From Rutidosis leptorrhynchoides (lineage: Eukaryota > Streptophyta > Magnoliopsida > Asterales > Asteraceae), in NCBI RefSeq assembly GCF_046630445.1, contig NC_092339.1, positions 74,531,501-74,595,500 on the forward strand: a stretch of DNA of 64,000 bases, in the 5' to 3' direction. Position numbers and translations under genes: made by a program. The notes under the pieces were generated by a model. It saw nothing but the letters and a program-made list of their open reading frames with translations, was not told the origin of the DNA and did not search any database. Within the stretch, counting starts at the first letter, position 1. Each line of letters begins with the position of its first letter. Below are positions 1 to 10,730 of the stretch, piece by piece.

Positions 1-2645
1 ATAACAATAAGTTATAAGTATATTTTGAAACTACTAACTTAAGTTTTCAAAACGATAACCATACGTAACGTTATTTGACTTAAATACTTATGACCTATAA
101 TGTTTATACATATATCGTATAAGTAATGTATTTAATCACTTTTAAAGACTTAAATACATAAAACAATATAAGTATATTTACAAAAGATAGCTATATTTGA
201 ATCCTCGTTCCGTTTTCTCAAAGATTTCTATACGTATACCTAGGGTATATGTACCCGTATCATACGCAGCTTCTAGATGTATTTACTATTGGTATATACC
301 AATAAAAATCTGCTCCTTAGCAGCCTTAAATGATTAAGAAACATGTGGAACCAACCATTTGTCAAGTAGCATGAATTATTTAGCAAGAAAACAAAGTTAG
401 GTATTTTTTTTCCCTTTATAACCTAAAAACGTTTTTATGCATGCACACCATTTTTTCACCCCATTTTCTCATACTTACACTTCCATTTCTCTCTCAAAAT
501 ACTCTTAACTTTATACTTGATCATCTCTAAGCATTTTCCCCATCATTTAGCTTCAAAAACAACACTTAAACCTCATAAGAAAACCTTACAAAAACACTTC
601 AAGAAATCCTTCCAAGAACACAAACTTACTTCCAATCTTTCATTCAATTCCATCACCCTTTTGGTTCTAGCTTTTTACTCCTCTTTTACAGCAACCTTGT
701 CCAAGGAACTTGAGGTAGTAACTATGTTCATAACCTTATTCGATTCATATATATATAGCTATCTTATTTTGTGGTATAAAATTTTAACAACAAGAACATA
801 GTTTGAATGTTTTCAAACTTGTTTGCAAACTAAATAGATCCTTATAACTTAACTTTTAAAATACTTCAAGACCTGTAATATAACTTAAAAATATGCTAAT
901 TTAACAAGGTATAACTTGGTTTTTCAAAGAACACCTTAAAAACTGTTTTTACGACGTCGGAGTGCAACCGGGGGCTGTTTTGGGTTGGATAATTAAAAAC
1001 CATCTTAAACTTTGAATTGGAGGTTTATTTTCTGGAAAAATGATTTTTACTATGAATATGATAACACATAAAAATTTCATGATTTAACTCAAAGTATAAG
1101 TATTTTTAGAAAAATAATCATTTAAGGTTGTTTACATGATGGAAAATGATTAACTTCATAAGTTTCACTAAAGTTTGACCTATGACCTGTGATTTCGAAT
1201 ACAAACTAAGGTATTTACAGTTCATAGTCTTAAAGAGGGACTCGATCCAAGGAAGTGGCAAGTTGAATCAACGAAAACGGAGTTGTAACGAAGAAACTAT
1301 GACCAAAACGAGATCGGATATCTAAGACTAGTTTGGCTACGAAAATAATTGGAGAAAATTAAATAAATCACATCTTTTTAAAATAACATGATATTATATA
1401 TATATGTACTCATAATTTAATTTTATATGGTTCAGGATCACCCGTAAACAATACGAGAAGATTAATCATAAGATCCCATGATTGTACGCAACACGTCATT
1501 TGACAACACCGGTACTTTATGTACGCAACACGTCATTTGACAACACCGGTACCATGGGTCAAGATTAATCTCGACCAATACATATACGATGGGGGTTTTT
1601 ATTTATTTCATTGGGGGTTTATTAAACACCTAAAAATGAACCATTAAAATTGAATTACTAACATCGGACTGCTAACTACGGACTAAGAAATTATTAAAAC
1701 TATTAAAAGTATAAAAAGTATATATATGTGACGATTGTTTAAAATAGAAATATATTGATAAACTATATATGGATAGGTTCGTGATATCAATCGGAGACCA
1801 AGTCAAAATTACATATCTTCAAGACGAAAGTGAGTATATAGTCCCACTTTTAAACTCTAAGTATTTCGGGATGAGAATACATGTATTTTATGTTTTACGT
1901 TATGGACACAAGTAACTGAAAAATATATTCTACGTTGAGTTGTACCACTGGCATACTTCCCTGTAGCTTGGTAACTGTTATTTACAGCGGTATTGTAAAC
2001 GCGAATCCTGTTGATAGATCTATCGGGCCTGACAACCCCAACCGGACTGGACGACCAGTATTCAACGGTTGCACAGTACTTCGTTTCGTGACTACACTTG
2101 GTACGGTGTAGTAAGATTTCATAATAAAGGGAATATGCGACGTGATTAAATGTTAAGTATGGTTACCAAGTGCTCAACCACTTAGAATATTTTTATTAAA
2201 AACGTTTATATATGAAATCTTGTGATCTATATATATATTGCTGCCGGCATTAAACCTATATCTCACCAACTTTATGTTGACGTTTTAAACATGTCTATTC
2301 TCAGGTGATAATTAGAAGCTTCCGCTGCAACATGTTGAATTTAAACAAGATCTTGAGTATGCATATTTGTGTCAAAAATAAAACTGCATATCGGAGGATT
2401 TGTAATGTAAAATATGCTAGAAATCGTATTATTATCATCACATGTAAAGTTTGTAAGTCTAAGATTATCGCTAAACGATAATCATCTTTATTTTGTCTAA
2501 AGCTTGTATCAAAATAAGAATTATGGTTTGTAATGTAAAATATATGCAGTTGTTCTTTTAAAAATGTCGCATATAGAGGTCAATACCTCGCAATGAAATC
2601 ATACGTTATCTAACACGTTCTTATGGTTAAGGACGGGTTATGACA
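1..2645 (+). mobile_element. 5' LTR (partial) of Tekay-like Gypsy element A
   Basis: This is the right-hand 2.6 kb of a long terminal repeat whose left end lies outside the window. It ends in TGACA two bases before a primer-binding site. It is a diverged relative of the family B LTRs at 9586, 39219 and 59673: the same ordered blocks occur (the stretch around 270-360, the ACTCACCAAC-like block near 2262, TTCTCAGGTGATAATTAGAA near 2300, and the GAGGT...ACCTC hairpin near 2576), with many substitutions and indels. No coding sequence is supported; the 94-codon ORF at 517-801 is chance. Confidence 0.85.
1484..1557. repeat. Tandem duplication, about 37 bp x 2
   Basis: Two nearly identical units beginning GTACGCAACACG start at 1484 and 1521 inside LTR A. 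The corresponding part of the B LTRs is not duplicated, so this is a local event in this copy or subfamily. Confidence 0.8.
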
Positions 2646-2647
2646 TG

Positions 2648-2659
2648 TGGTATCAGAGC
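2648..2659 (+). other. Primer-binding site of element A (initiator tRNA-Met type)
   Basis: TGGTATCAGAGC lies two bases after the LTR end. It matches the usual plant LTR-retrotransposon primer site complementary to the 3' end of initiator methionine tRNA. It fixes the LTR boundary and the element's orientation. Confidence 0.9.
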
Positions 2660-2722
2660 GGTGGTCTTAGCGAACCAGGTTTGCATTAGTGTGTCTAACT
2701 GATAAGTCGTTAGGATACATTA

Positions 2723-3666
2723 GTAAGTCTGGACTTTGACCGGGTCTGATTTAAAAACCATTGCTTATCATTGTTGGTTAAAATTTATATGTAAATATTA
2801 TGTAGTACTAATGGGTTAGTTGTTGTGTGATAGATGTCGGGCTCAAAACTTGTTATCACATTCAGCGACTCCGAACCAGAATCTTCAGATGGTGTTCCAG
2901 TCATTAACCTATCCGATGACGAAAATAATATCTTTGGGGAAGAGTCACAAATTCCGGATGAACCGACTATAGAGAACCCGGAAAGTGAACCCGAGGAGGA
3001 AAGTGAACCCGAGGAGGAAAGTGAACCCGAGGAGGAAAGTGAACCCGAGGAAGAAATACAGGAAATTACAAAAGAAGAGTTCGAACTAGGAAAGAAACGA
3101 AAGGCTAATGAATTAGAAAATTCAAATCCTGAGTTTAATAAGGATGATGTGGCACCAACTCCACTAGACACTACCACCCCTATTCCCGCTATTCCTATTC
3201 GTTCTATCCCGGCATCCAGTTCTTCAGTCCCACAGCCAAAATATAGGCAGACAGCCAGGATAAGCGTTAAGCGATTCTTTGAACCTAAACGTCCTAGAAA
3301 ATAGACCAAACGATGCGCTGCCGTATTAAACCATGGGATCATATAATGTTTTGTATAATATTATTAGTGTGGTTTGCTTAATGTTCGATGTAAGATAAGC
3401 ATATGTAAAATAGTGAAGTGTGAAATGCAATAATTTTCCATGGTTAAGTATTATTTAGATGGTAGTAATTGATTCTGTACTAAGCTATTAAGTATGGACA
3501 TTAACGGGTAGGTACTACCCTAGATATAATTATAAAACGCTAATAAGAAGAAAAGGCTTTTATAATAATACCTGGTTCATATTATTAATAAGCTATAATG
3601 TACTGTAAATATACACTACATCTATAATATTCCATGTGAATAATTATTTTCTTTTCATTCTTATAG
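2723..3666 (+). promoter_or_regulatory. Candidate leader intron spanning the pORF
   Basis: A consensus donor (GTAAGT at 2723, context TTAG/GTAAGT-like) lies 75 nt after the primer-binding site. A strong acceptor (pyrimidine-rich run from about 3645, ending TTCATTCTTATAG at 3666) lies 6 nt before the gag ATG at 3673. Removing this segment would delete the whole pORF and put gag first on the transcript. The donor position is kept in the second element (GTGAGT at 63187, 76 nt after its primer site). A second possible donor is GTAAGA at 3390, after the pORF. Splicing is inferred from motifs only. Confidence 0.45.
2834..3304 (+). CDS. Acidic pORF between LTR and gag (156 aa, unknown function)
   Basis: A small ORF starts about 190 nt after the LTR and ends 368 nt before gag. 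The protein has three parts. The N-terminal region is acidic; residues around 23-30 read PVINLSDDE, which fits a SUMO-interaction-type motif (hydrophobic core plus acidic tail). Next come four units of ESEPEEE, encoded by an 18-bp DNA repeat at about 2985-3052. The C-terminal region is basic and proline/serine-rich, ending in a KRFFEPKRPRK-like tail that could be a nuclear localisation signal. The ORF at 63318-63917 has the same position, charge layout and tail, so this is an element gene rather than a chance ORF. I recognise no known domain. Regulation or nuclear targeting is speculation. Confidence 0.7.
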   Translation: MSGSKLVITFSDSEPESSDGVPVINLSDDENNIFGEESQIPDEPTIENPESEPEEESEPEEESEPEEESEPEEEIQEITKEEFELGKKRKANELENSNPEFNKDDVAPTPLDTTTPIPAIPIRSIPASSSSVPQPKYRQTARISVKRFFEPKRPRK

Positions 3667-3672
3667 AAGAAT

Positions 3673-6600
3673 ATGGCGCGATTGAACCGAATGACGGAAC
3701 AAGAAATCCAGGAACTCATCAATCAACGAGTGAACGACAGAATGTTATGGGTCGAGGCTGCAAGAGGTGCTGCAGTTAACCCAAATCCTCGTGTGGGGTG
3801 CACTTACAAAACTTTTCAAGCTTGCAAGCCCTCATCATTCAGTGGAACAGAAGGACCGATCGGTTTAACCCGGTGGATAGAAAAGATGGAAACTGTGTTC
3901 AAAATCAGTGGTTGTGTTGAAAAGGACATGACCAAATACGCATCGTGCACTTTACAAGATAGTGCACTCACGTGGTGGAAAAATTATGTGAAGGCTGTAG
4001 GAGGAGATGTAGCTTATGATACTCCGTGGGAAGAATTCAAAACAATGTTAATCAATGAATATTGTCCAAGGAACGAGGTTAGGAAGTTGGAAGATGAGTT
4101 ACGAAGTCTGAAGGTTATTGGTACTGAAATCACCAACTACAATCAGCGATTCATGGAATTAGTTTTGCTATGTCCTGAATTGGTTCCAACCGAAGAACGG
4201 AAGATTGAAATGTACAAAGATGGTTTGCCCAAAAAGGTCAAGGCAAATGTTACAGCATCGAAACCTAAGACAATTCATGAAGCTATAACCATGGCAAACG
4301 AGCTAATGGATCAGGTCATCATGGATAAGAAAGTATCCAATACTGATGTGAAGGTATCAGGTAACAAAAGAAAGTGGAATGGAAATTATGATCGAGGTAA
4401 CCAACAACAATCTTTTAAGAAACAAGAAAACACGCAAGGTACGGGTAGTGGTTTAAGCTTTGGTTATAAAGGACAAAATCCTTTATGCAACCGATGCCAC
4501 AAACATCACTCTGGTTACTGTAATGTGGTATGCAACAAATGTAATCGAAAGGGTCATCTTGCTGAAGATTGTAGGACTCTCGTTACAAATACAAATGGTA
4601 CCAAGACTCCTGCCACCAATGCAAATAGAACTGCTTTGGCTACCATTACTTGTTTTGGGTGTGGAAAACAAGGTCACTATAAGAGCCAGTGCCCGAATCC
4701 AGAGAAGAATATTGGACCTGCACGTGGAAGAGCATTTGTTATTAATACTAAAGAGGCATGTGAAGACCCGGAGCTTGTTACGGGTACATTTACCATTAAT
4801 AACTTATCCGCATCTATTATATTTGATACTGGTGCTGATAGAAGTTACGTGTGTAGAGACTTTCACGCTAAATTGAATTGTTCATCATTACCTCTCGATG
4901 CTAAGTACATGATTGAGTTAGCTAATGGTAAACTAATTAAAGCCGATAAAATTTGCCGTGATTGTAAAATAAATTTAGCCAGAGAAACGTTTAAAATTGA
5001 CTTGATACCCATAGAATTAGGAAGTTTTGATGTAATAGTCGGCATGGACTGGATGTCCAAAATAGGAGCTGAAGTTGTGTGCGCCAAGAAGGCAATTCGC
5101 ATTCCTCGTAAGGATAAAACGCCAGTAATGATTTATGGAGAGAAGGGTAACTCAAAGCTAAAACTCATTAGTTATTTGAAAGCTCAAAAGTGCTTGAAGA
5201 AAGGGTTCTATGCTATCTTATCACATGTTAATAAAGTCGAAACAAAGGAAAAAGTGAAGAGCATCAATGACGTGCCTGTGGCAAGAGATTTTCCTGAAGT
5301 TTTTCCGGAAAAGTTGCCGGGATTACCTCCATTTAGATCTGTAGAATTTCAAATAGATTTAGTACCAGGAGCTGCACCAGTGGCTCGTGCTCCATATAGA
5401 CTTGCACCGTCCGAGTTAAAAGAACTTCAGAGTCAGTTAAAAGAATTACTGGATCATGGATTCATACGACCAAGTACTTCACCGTGGGGAGCTCCGATTC
5501 TATTTGTTAAAAAGAAAGATGGATCTTTTAGGATGTGTATAGATTATCGTGAATTAAATAAGTTAACTATCAAGAATCGGTATCCACTACCGAGAATTGA
5601 TGACTTATTTGATCAACTCCAAGGATCATGTGTGTACTCAAAAATTGACTTAAGGTCGGGCTATCATCAATTACGTGTCAAAGAAGAGGACATTCCGAAA
5701 ACTGCTTTTCGGACACGTTATGGTCATTACGAATTTTTGGTCATGCCGTTTGGGTTGACAAATGCGCCAGCTGTATTCATGGACCTCATGAATCGAGTTT
5801 GTAGTCCATATTTAGATAAGTTTGTTATCGTTTTCATTGATGATATTCTTATCTATTCCAAGAGTGAGCAAGAGCATGAGCAGCATTTAAGGTTGATATT
5901 AGAGTTGTTGAGAAAAGAACAGCTATATGCTAAATTTTCTAAATGTGCTTTCTGGTTGAAAGAAGTGCAATTTCTTGGCCACGTTGTTAGTAGCAAAGGA
6001 ATTCAGGTTGATCCAGCAAAAATTGAAGCCATTGAAAAATGGGAGACTCCTAAGACACCAACGCAGATACGTCAATTTTTGGGTTTAGCCGGTTATTATA
6101 GAAGGTTTATTCAAGATTTTTCCCGAATAGCTAAGCCGTTGACAGCGTTAACGCAAAAAGGGAAGAAATATGAATGGACTTCTGAGCAGGAGAGTGCATT
6201 TCAATTACTAAAGAAGAAGTTAACTACGGCGCCTATTTTATCGTTACCAGAAGGGAACGATGATTTTGAAATATATTGTGACGCTTCGCGACAAGGTTTT
6301 GGTTGCGTTCTTATGCAACGAAAGAAAGTTATTGCATACGCATCCCGACAATTGAAGATTCACGAGCGGAATTATACGACGCATGATCTAGAACTGGGAG
6401 CAGTCGTGTTTGCATTGAAGATATGGAGACACTACTTGTATGGGGTTAAATGCACTGTGTTTACTGATCATAAAAGCCTTCAACATATTTTTGATCAGAA
6501 ACAGCTGAACATGAGACAACGTAGGTGGGTCGAGTTAATAAACGACTATGATTGTGAAATTCGTTATCATCCCGGGAAGGCGAACGTGGTGGCCGATGCT

Positions 6601-7491
6601 TTAAGCAGAAAGGAACGAGAACCAATTCGAGTACGAGCGATGAACATAAAAATTCGCATGAATCTCAACTCACAAATCAAAGAAGTTCAACGAGAAGCAC
6701 TTACTAAAGAAAATATAGGAAATGAAATAATGAAGAAGTATGAGAAGCAACTCGTTATGCGGGAAGATGGAATTCGATATTTTGCAAATCGTATTTGGGT
6801 ACCGAAGTTGGGTGGATTAAGGAAGTTGATATTAAATGAGGCACATAAGACAAGATACTCGATACATCCTGGAGTTGGAAAGATGTACCAAGATCTTAAG
6901 ACACATTATTGGTGGCCTAATTTAAAGACAGACGTTGCAACATATGTTGGGGAATGTTTAACTTGTTCCAAAGTCAAAGCTGAACACCAGAAGCCTTCAG
7001 GGTTACTTCAACAACCAGAAATCCCAGAATGGAAATGGGATGGTATTACCATGGATTTCATCACGAAGTTACCAAAGACTGCCTGGGGATACGACACCAT
7101 TTGGGTGATTGTTGATCGTCTCACCAAGTCTGCACATTTCTTGCCTATAAAGGAAACGGATAGAATGGAGAAACTATTACGATTGTATATAAAGGAAGTT
7201 GTTTCAAGGCATGGAATACCTATTTCCATTATATCCGATCGTGATAGTAGATTTACATCAAAGTTCTGGCAATCACTACAGGAGGCCCTAGGAACTCGTT
7301 TGGATATGAGTACCGCATATCATCCGCAAACTGACGGGCAGAGTGAAAGAACAATTCAGACTCTTGAAGACATGCTCAGGGCATGTGTGATAGATTTTGG
7401 AAACGGATGGGATAAGTATTTACCGTTAGCAGAATTCTCGTATAATAATAGTTATCATGCGAGCATTAAAGCTGCGCCATATGGCAGTTAA
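3673..7491 (+). CDS. Tekay-like Gypsy gag-pol polyprotein, truncated in integrase
   Basis: One open frame of 1272 codons without stops. In order: capsid-type gag (about residues 60-200); zinc knuckles with CNRC near 272, a CCHC near 287 and another CCHC near 327; aspartic protease with FDTGAD at about 383-388; reverse transcriptase with FIDDIL and the catalytic Asp pair at 723-724; RNase H with YCDAS near 870; integrase with the HHCC zinc site from about 1057 and D, D, E residues in MDF, SDRD and SERT. The RT and integrase read as the Tekay (Del) branch of chromoviruses. The frame stops just after the integrase YNNSYHASI motif, so the integrase C-terminus and any chromodomain are missing; the last few residues already come from the Copia junction. 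The absence of stops suggests a recent insertion that was then truncated. The ATG follows an acceptor-like site. Confidence 0.93.
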   Translation: MARLNRMTEQEIQELINQRVNDRMLWVEAARGAAVNPNPRVGCTYKTFQACKPSSFSGTEGPIGLTRWIEKMETVFKISGCVEKDMTKYASCTLQDSALTWWKNYVKAVGGDVAYDTPWEEFKTMLINEYCPRNEVRKLEDELRSLKVIGTEITNYNQRFMELVLLCPELVPTEERKIEMYKDGLPKKVKANVTASKPKTIHEAITMANELMDQVIMDKKVSNTDVKVSGNKRKWNGNYDRGNQQQSFKKQENTQGTGSGLSFGYKGQNPLCNRCHKHHSGYCNVVCNKCNRKGHLAEDCRTLVTNTNGTKTPATNANRTALATITCFGCGKQGHYKSQCPNPEKNIGPARGRAFVINTKEACEDPELVTGTFTINNLSASIIFDTGADRSYVCRDFHAKLNCSSLPLDAKYMIELANGKLIKADKICRDCKINLARETFKIDLIPIELGSFDVIVGMDWMSKIGAEVVCAKKAIRIPRKDKTPVMIYGEKGNSKLKLISYLKAQKCLKKGFYAILSHVNKVETKEKVKSINDVPVARDFPEVFPEKLPGLPPFRSVEFQIDLVPGAAPVARAPYRLAPSELKELQSQLKELLDHGFIRPSTSPWGAPILFVKKKDGSFRMCIDYRELNKLTIKNRYPLPRIDDLFDQLQGSCVYSKIDLRSGYHQLRVKEEDIPKTAFRTRYGHYEFLVMPFGLTNAPAVFMDLMNRVCSPYLDKFVIVFIDDILIYSKSEQEHEQHLRLILELLRKEQLYAKFSKCAFWLKEVQFLGHVVSSKGIQVDPAKIEAIEKWETPKTPTQIRQFLGLAGYYRRFIQDFSRIAKPLTALTQKGKKYEWTSEQESAFQLLKKKLTTAPILSLPEGNDDFEIYCDASRQGFGCVLMQRKKVIAYASRQLKIHERNYTTHDLELGAVVFALKIWRHYLYGVKCTVFTDHKSLQHIFDQKQLNMRQRRWVELINDYDCEIRYHPGKANVVADALSRKEREPIRVRAMNIKIRMNLNSQIKEVQREALTKENIGNEIMKKYEKQLVMREDGIRYFANRIWVPKLGGLRKLILNEAHKTRYSIHPGVGKMYQDLKTHYWWPNLKTDVATYVGECLTCSKVKAEHQKPSGLLQQPEIPEWKWDGITMDFITKLPKTAWGYDTIWVIVDRLTKSAHFLPIKETDRMEKLLRLYIKEVVSRHGIPISIISDRDSRFTSKFWQSLQEALGTRLDMSTAYHPQTDGQSERTIQTLEDMLRACVIDFGNGWDKYLPLAEFSYNNSYHASIKAAPYGS

Positions 7492-8029
7492 ATGGATTTT
7501 GAGATACTTGAGAGGTACTTCAACATTGGGTATCACGTTTGGAAATGGAGAGCCGATGCTTGTTGGTTATACTGACTCACATATGGCAGGAAACAAAGAT
7601 AACATGAGGTCCACTTCTGGATATTTGATGACCTTAGCAGGGGGAGCGGTTTCATGGCAATCAAGGTTGCAAAAGTGTGTTGCATTGTCTACGACCGAGG
7701 CTGAGTATATGGCAGCAACACAAGCGTGCAAAGAACTATTGTGGATGAAAAGGTTTCTTCAAGACCTTGGGTTTAAGCAATTAAGATATGTGGTTCTTTG
7801 TGACATTGAGAGTGCGATTCACTTGGCTAGAAACTCTATGTTTCATAAACGGACAAAACATATCGATGTGCGGTATCATTGTATTAGAGAAAGTCTTGAA
7901 GATGGTTTGTTTGAACTTGATAAAGTTCATACCGACGATAATGGTTTCGACATACTCACAAAGGCTTTAGAGAGTGAAAAGCTTAAGGTATGTTGCTCGA
8001 TCGCCGAGATGGTGATCTCTTCCTCATAA
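7480..8029 (+). pseudogene. Copia RNase H (3' end of pol), fused to the Gypsy integrase
   Basis: From about 7480 the sequence changes from Gypsy integrase to Copia pol: a WILRYLRGT motif, then YTDSHMAGN, STSGYLMTL, a TEAEYMAA block, HKRTKHIDVRYH and DILTKAL, which is the standard order of a Copia RNase H domain. The lineage looks Tork-like. Everything upstream (gag, protease, integrase, RT) is missing. The segment stays open to the stop at 8027-8029 and is followed by a purine-rich tract and an LTR, as expected for the 3' end of such an element. The junction shows no TSD. Confidence 0.88.
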
Positions 8030-8040
8030 TTGGAAAGGGG

Positions 8041-8783
8041 GTTTTTATTTGGGTTTTCAAATATGAGGGAAGTATTAACTCAAGCCCAAAGCCCAACAAT
8101 TAGGCCCATTCAAGGTTAACTTAGCTTTGTATCATTAGGGCATTTATATACCTCAAGTATGCAGCCATTTTACATAATAAGAGAGTGGAGATATTAAGAA
8201 AAGGAGAGAAACCCCAAATTCCCGTCTACACTTACAGCATCTCAGAAACGTGACGATCCCCGGAGATCCGACCGTTGAATATTCACCATTTTTGGACAAC
8301 ATGTTTCTGAGATCTGGGCCAAGGTTTTCAACCGTTGAATTCGTCTAAAAAGTTCTGTATCTCGATTTACAGTAGGTTGAACAACAGCAGTTTTTGGGTG
8401 AGAAAATTCCTCTTTTTTCTTTAGGTTGTTTCATATACTTGTTGATTGTAATAGTTCAAGAGTATGATGATTTTGTATACCTCTAGTTGATCTAGAGAAG
8501 ACCTATTTTATTGCTCTCTTGTTGGTGATAGTGGAATTTAAGTGGCATACGGGTCCCGTAGTTTTCACTCTCGATTTTGAGTGGTTTTCCACGTAAAAAG
8601 CGTGTGTCTTTGTGTTTGCTCAATTATCCTTTAATTTGTTGATTTGGGGCTGATTTGAATTGCATTTGGTATAATTTATTTATTAGCATCCTCACGATTT
8701 CATACGGGTCGGGAAATATTTGTCAAACAGATGTTTGTTTTCGCTTTGTAGATTTCCCGTTATGATTTATTTTCCCATCAACA
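8041..8783 (+). repeat. 3' LTR of the truncated Copia element
   Basis: A purine tract (GGAAAGGGGG, 8031-8040) follows the RNase H stop, then a roughly 740-bp block ending CATCAACA. A TTTGGGTTTTCAAAT-like start suggests a decayed TGTTGGG terminus. The block has a leader-like region, a GTGGTTTTCCACGT stretch and the usual terminal CA. The start is approximate because the first bases are altered; no partner LTR is in the window. Confidence 0.6.
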
Positions 8784-9580
8784 AATACACCCAAGACCTT
8801 TCACAGGGAACGACGTGTCACAAACTAGCCATAAATCCAGGGTTAAATACTAGATTTCTAACAGATTTTTAACAGGAAGATCATCGCATGGTTGAACCAG
8901 AGAGACGAAACTGTAAAATAGTGAAATCAATAATCAAAATCACGTATGCAAACCAAAAAGACAGCATAAAAAATGAGATGTTAAACAATTCTAACAAATC
9001 ATTGTAAATGTGATGATGTTTTAAGATCATTGTAAATTTTCTAGAATGATTATTGTGAAAAATGAGCTTTTAACGTAACATTTTAAGACGATTAAGGAAA
9101 ATTATATATATGTGGTGAAGATCTTTTGAGAACCAAGCATTCTAGAGAACTGTGAGAACTTAAGGCCGCACACATTTTTTGATTTTTTGTTCGAATCAAG
9201 GAATAATTGTTCGAATTTAAGAAGCGCATAACAGAGATCTTTTTGTTTGAATTAGGCGATTTTTGCTTGAATTGGGCAAATTTTGTTCGAACTCGGGAAT
9301 GTAGAACAAAGTGTAGAACAAAAAGTGTTCGAACATAGTGTAAATTTGTGTTCGAACTCACTTCGAATTGTTCAAATTTAGAATTTGTGAAACTAAAAGA
9401 TGTAGAACAAAAAATTGTTCGTCCAGAAAGGGAGTGTGACCAAAGAATGCGCATAATGCGCAATTCACCCGATATCAGGTCTCGCACTCGAAGGATTTAA
9501 TTACCCGAGGTTTACCCTCTATGAGGGAGCAAATGTGCTCGTTCATAGGGGTTTTCGCTAATTAAAAACAAATCATCGTG
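8784..9580. other. Unassigned spacer with GTTCGAA-type repeats
   Basis: I see no gene here. Between about 9180 and 9430 the motif GTTCGAA, or a one-mismatch form, recurs many times, together with GTAGAACAAA repeats. A 131-codon minus-strand ORF over this part is low-complexity and looks accidental. A possible hairpin occurs around 9512-9550 (CTCTATGAGGGAGC / GCTCGTTCATAG). The block ends at the TSD of the next LTR and could be a fragment of an unrecognised transposon. Confidence 0.5.
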
Positions 9581-9585
9581 TAAAC

Positions 9586-10698
9586 TGTAGTGACCCGAAC
9601 TTTTTCATGTTTATATATATTAAATTAAATTGTTATTTACATGATTAAGTGTTTCCAACATGTTAAGCAATCAAACTTGTTAAGACTTGATTAATTGAAA
9701 TAGGTTTCATATAGACAATTGACCACCCAAGTTGACCGGTGATTCACGAACGTTAAAACTTGTAAAAACTGTATGATGACATATATATGATTATATATAT
9801 ATAGTTAACATGATATTATGATAATTAAGTATCTCATTAGGTATTTTAACAATGAGTTATATACATAAAATTGAGTTTACTGAATTAAGAAACTCGAAAC
9901 GATATATATAACGATTATCGTTATAACAACGTCTTACTAAATACATATGAATTATATTAAGATATTGATACACTATGTTTAATCATGATAAATGATAAGT
10001 AAACATGTCATTAAGTGTATTAACAATGAACTACATATGTAAAAATAAGACTACTAACTTAAGGATTTCGAAACGAGGCATATATGTAACGATTATCGTT
10101 GTAACGACATTTAATTGTATATATATCATATTAAGATATATTAATACATCATAATATCATGATAATGTAATAATTTAACATCTCATTTGATATAATAAAC
10201 AATGGGTTAACAACACTTAACATGATCGTTTACTTAAAGGCTTCAAAACAACACTTACATGTAATGACTAACGATGACTTAACGACTCAGTTAAAATGTA
10301 TATACATGTAGTGTTTTAATATGTATTCATACACTTTTGAAAGACTTCAAGACACTTATCAAAATACTTCTACTTAACAAAAATGGTTACAATTACATCC
10401 TCGTTCAGTTTCATCAACAATTCTACTCGTATGCACCCGTATTCGTACTCATACAATACACAGCTTTTAGATGTATGTTGATGATGTAGCGTGAGGGTAC
10501 GCAATAGTATTATTTTTACTAGGAAATACTACAAAATATGACACAAGTTTTATTAATTTACGGATGGGATATACCTAAACCTTGCTACAACACTATAGGC
10601 AGTGTACCTAATCGTAGAGTAGTGTAGTTTTTAGTAAGTCCGGTTCGTTCCACAGGGAGCTAGTGATTACGTACTATATTTTTATAAAACTATATTTT

Positions 10699-10730
<32 letters not shown>

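Noticed and set aside
517..801. 94-codon ORF with a hydrophobic stretch in LTR A
   Set aside because: Not preserved in the corresponding part of the B LTRs and no conserved motif.
9092..9487. 131-codon minus-strand ORF
   Set aside because: Composition follows the GTTCGAA/GTAGAACAAA repeats; no recognisable domain.
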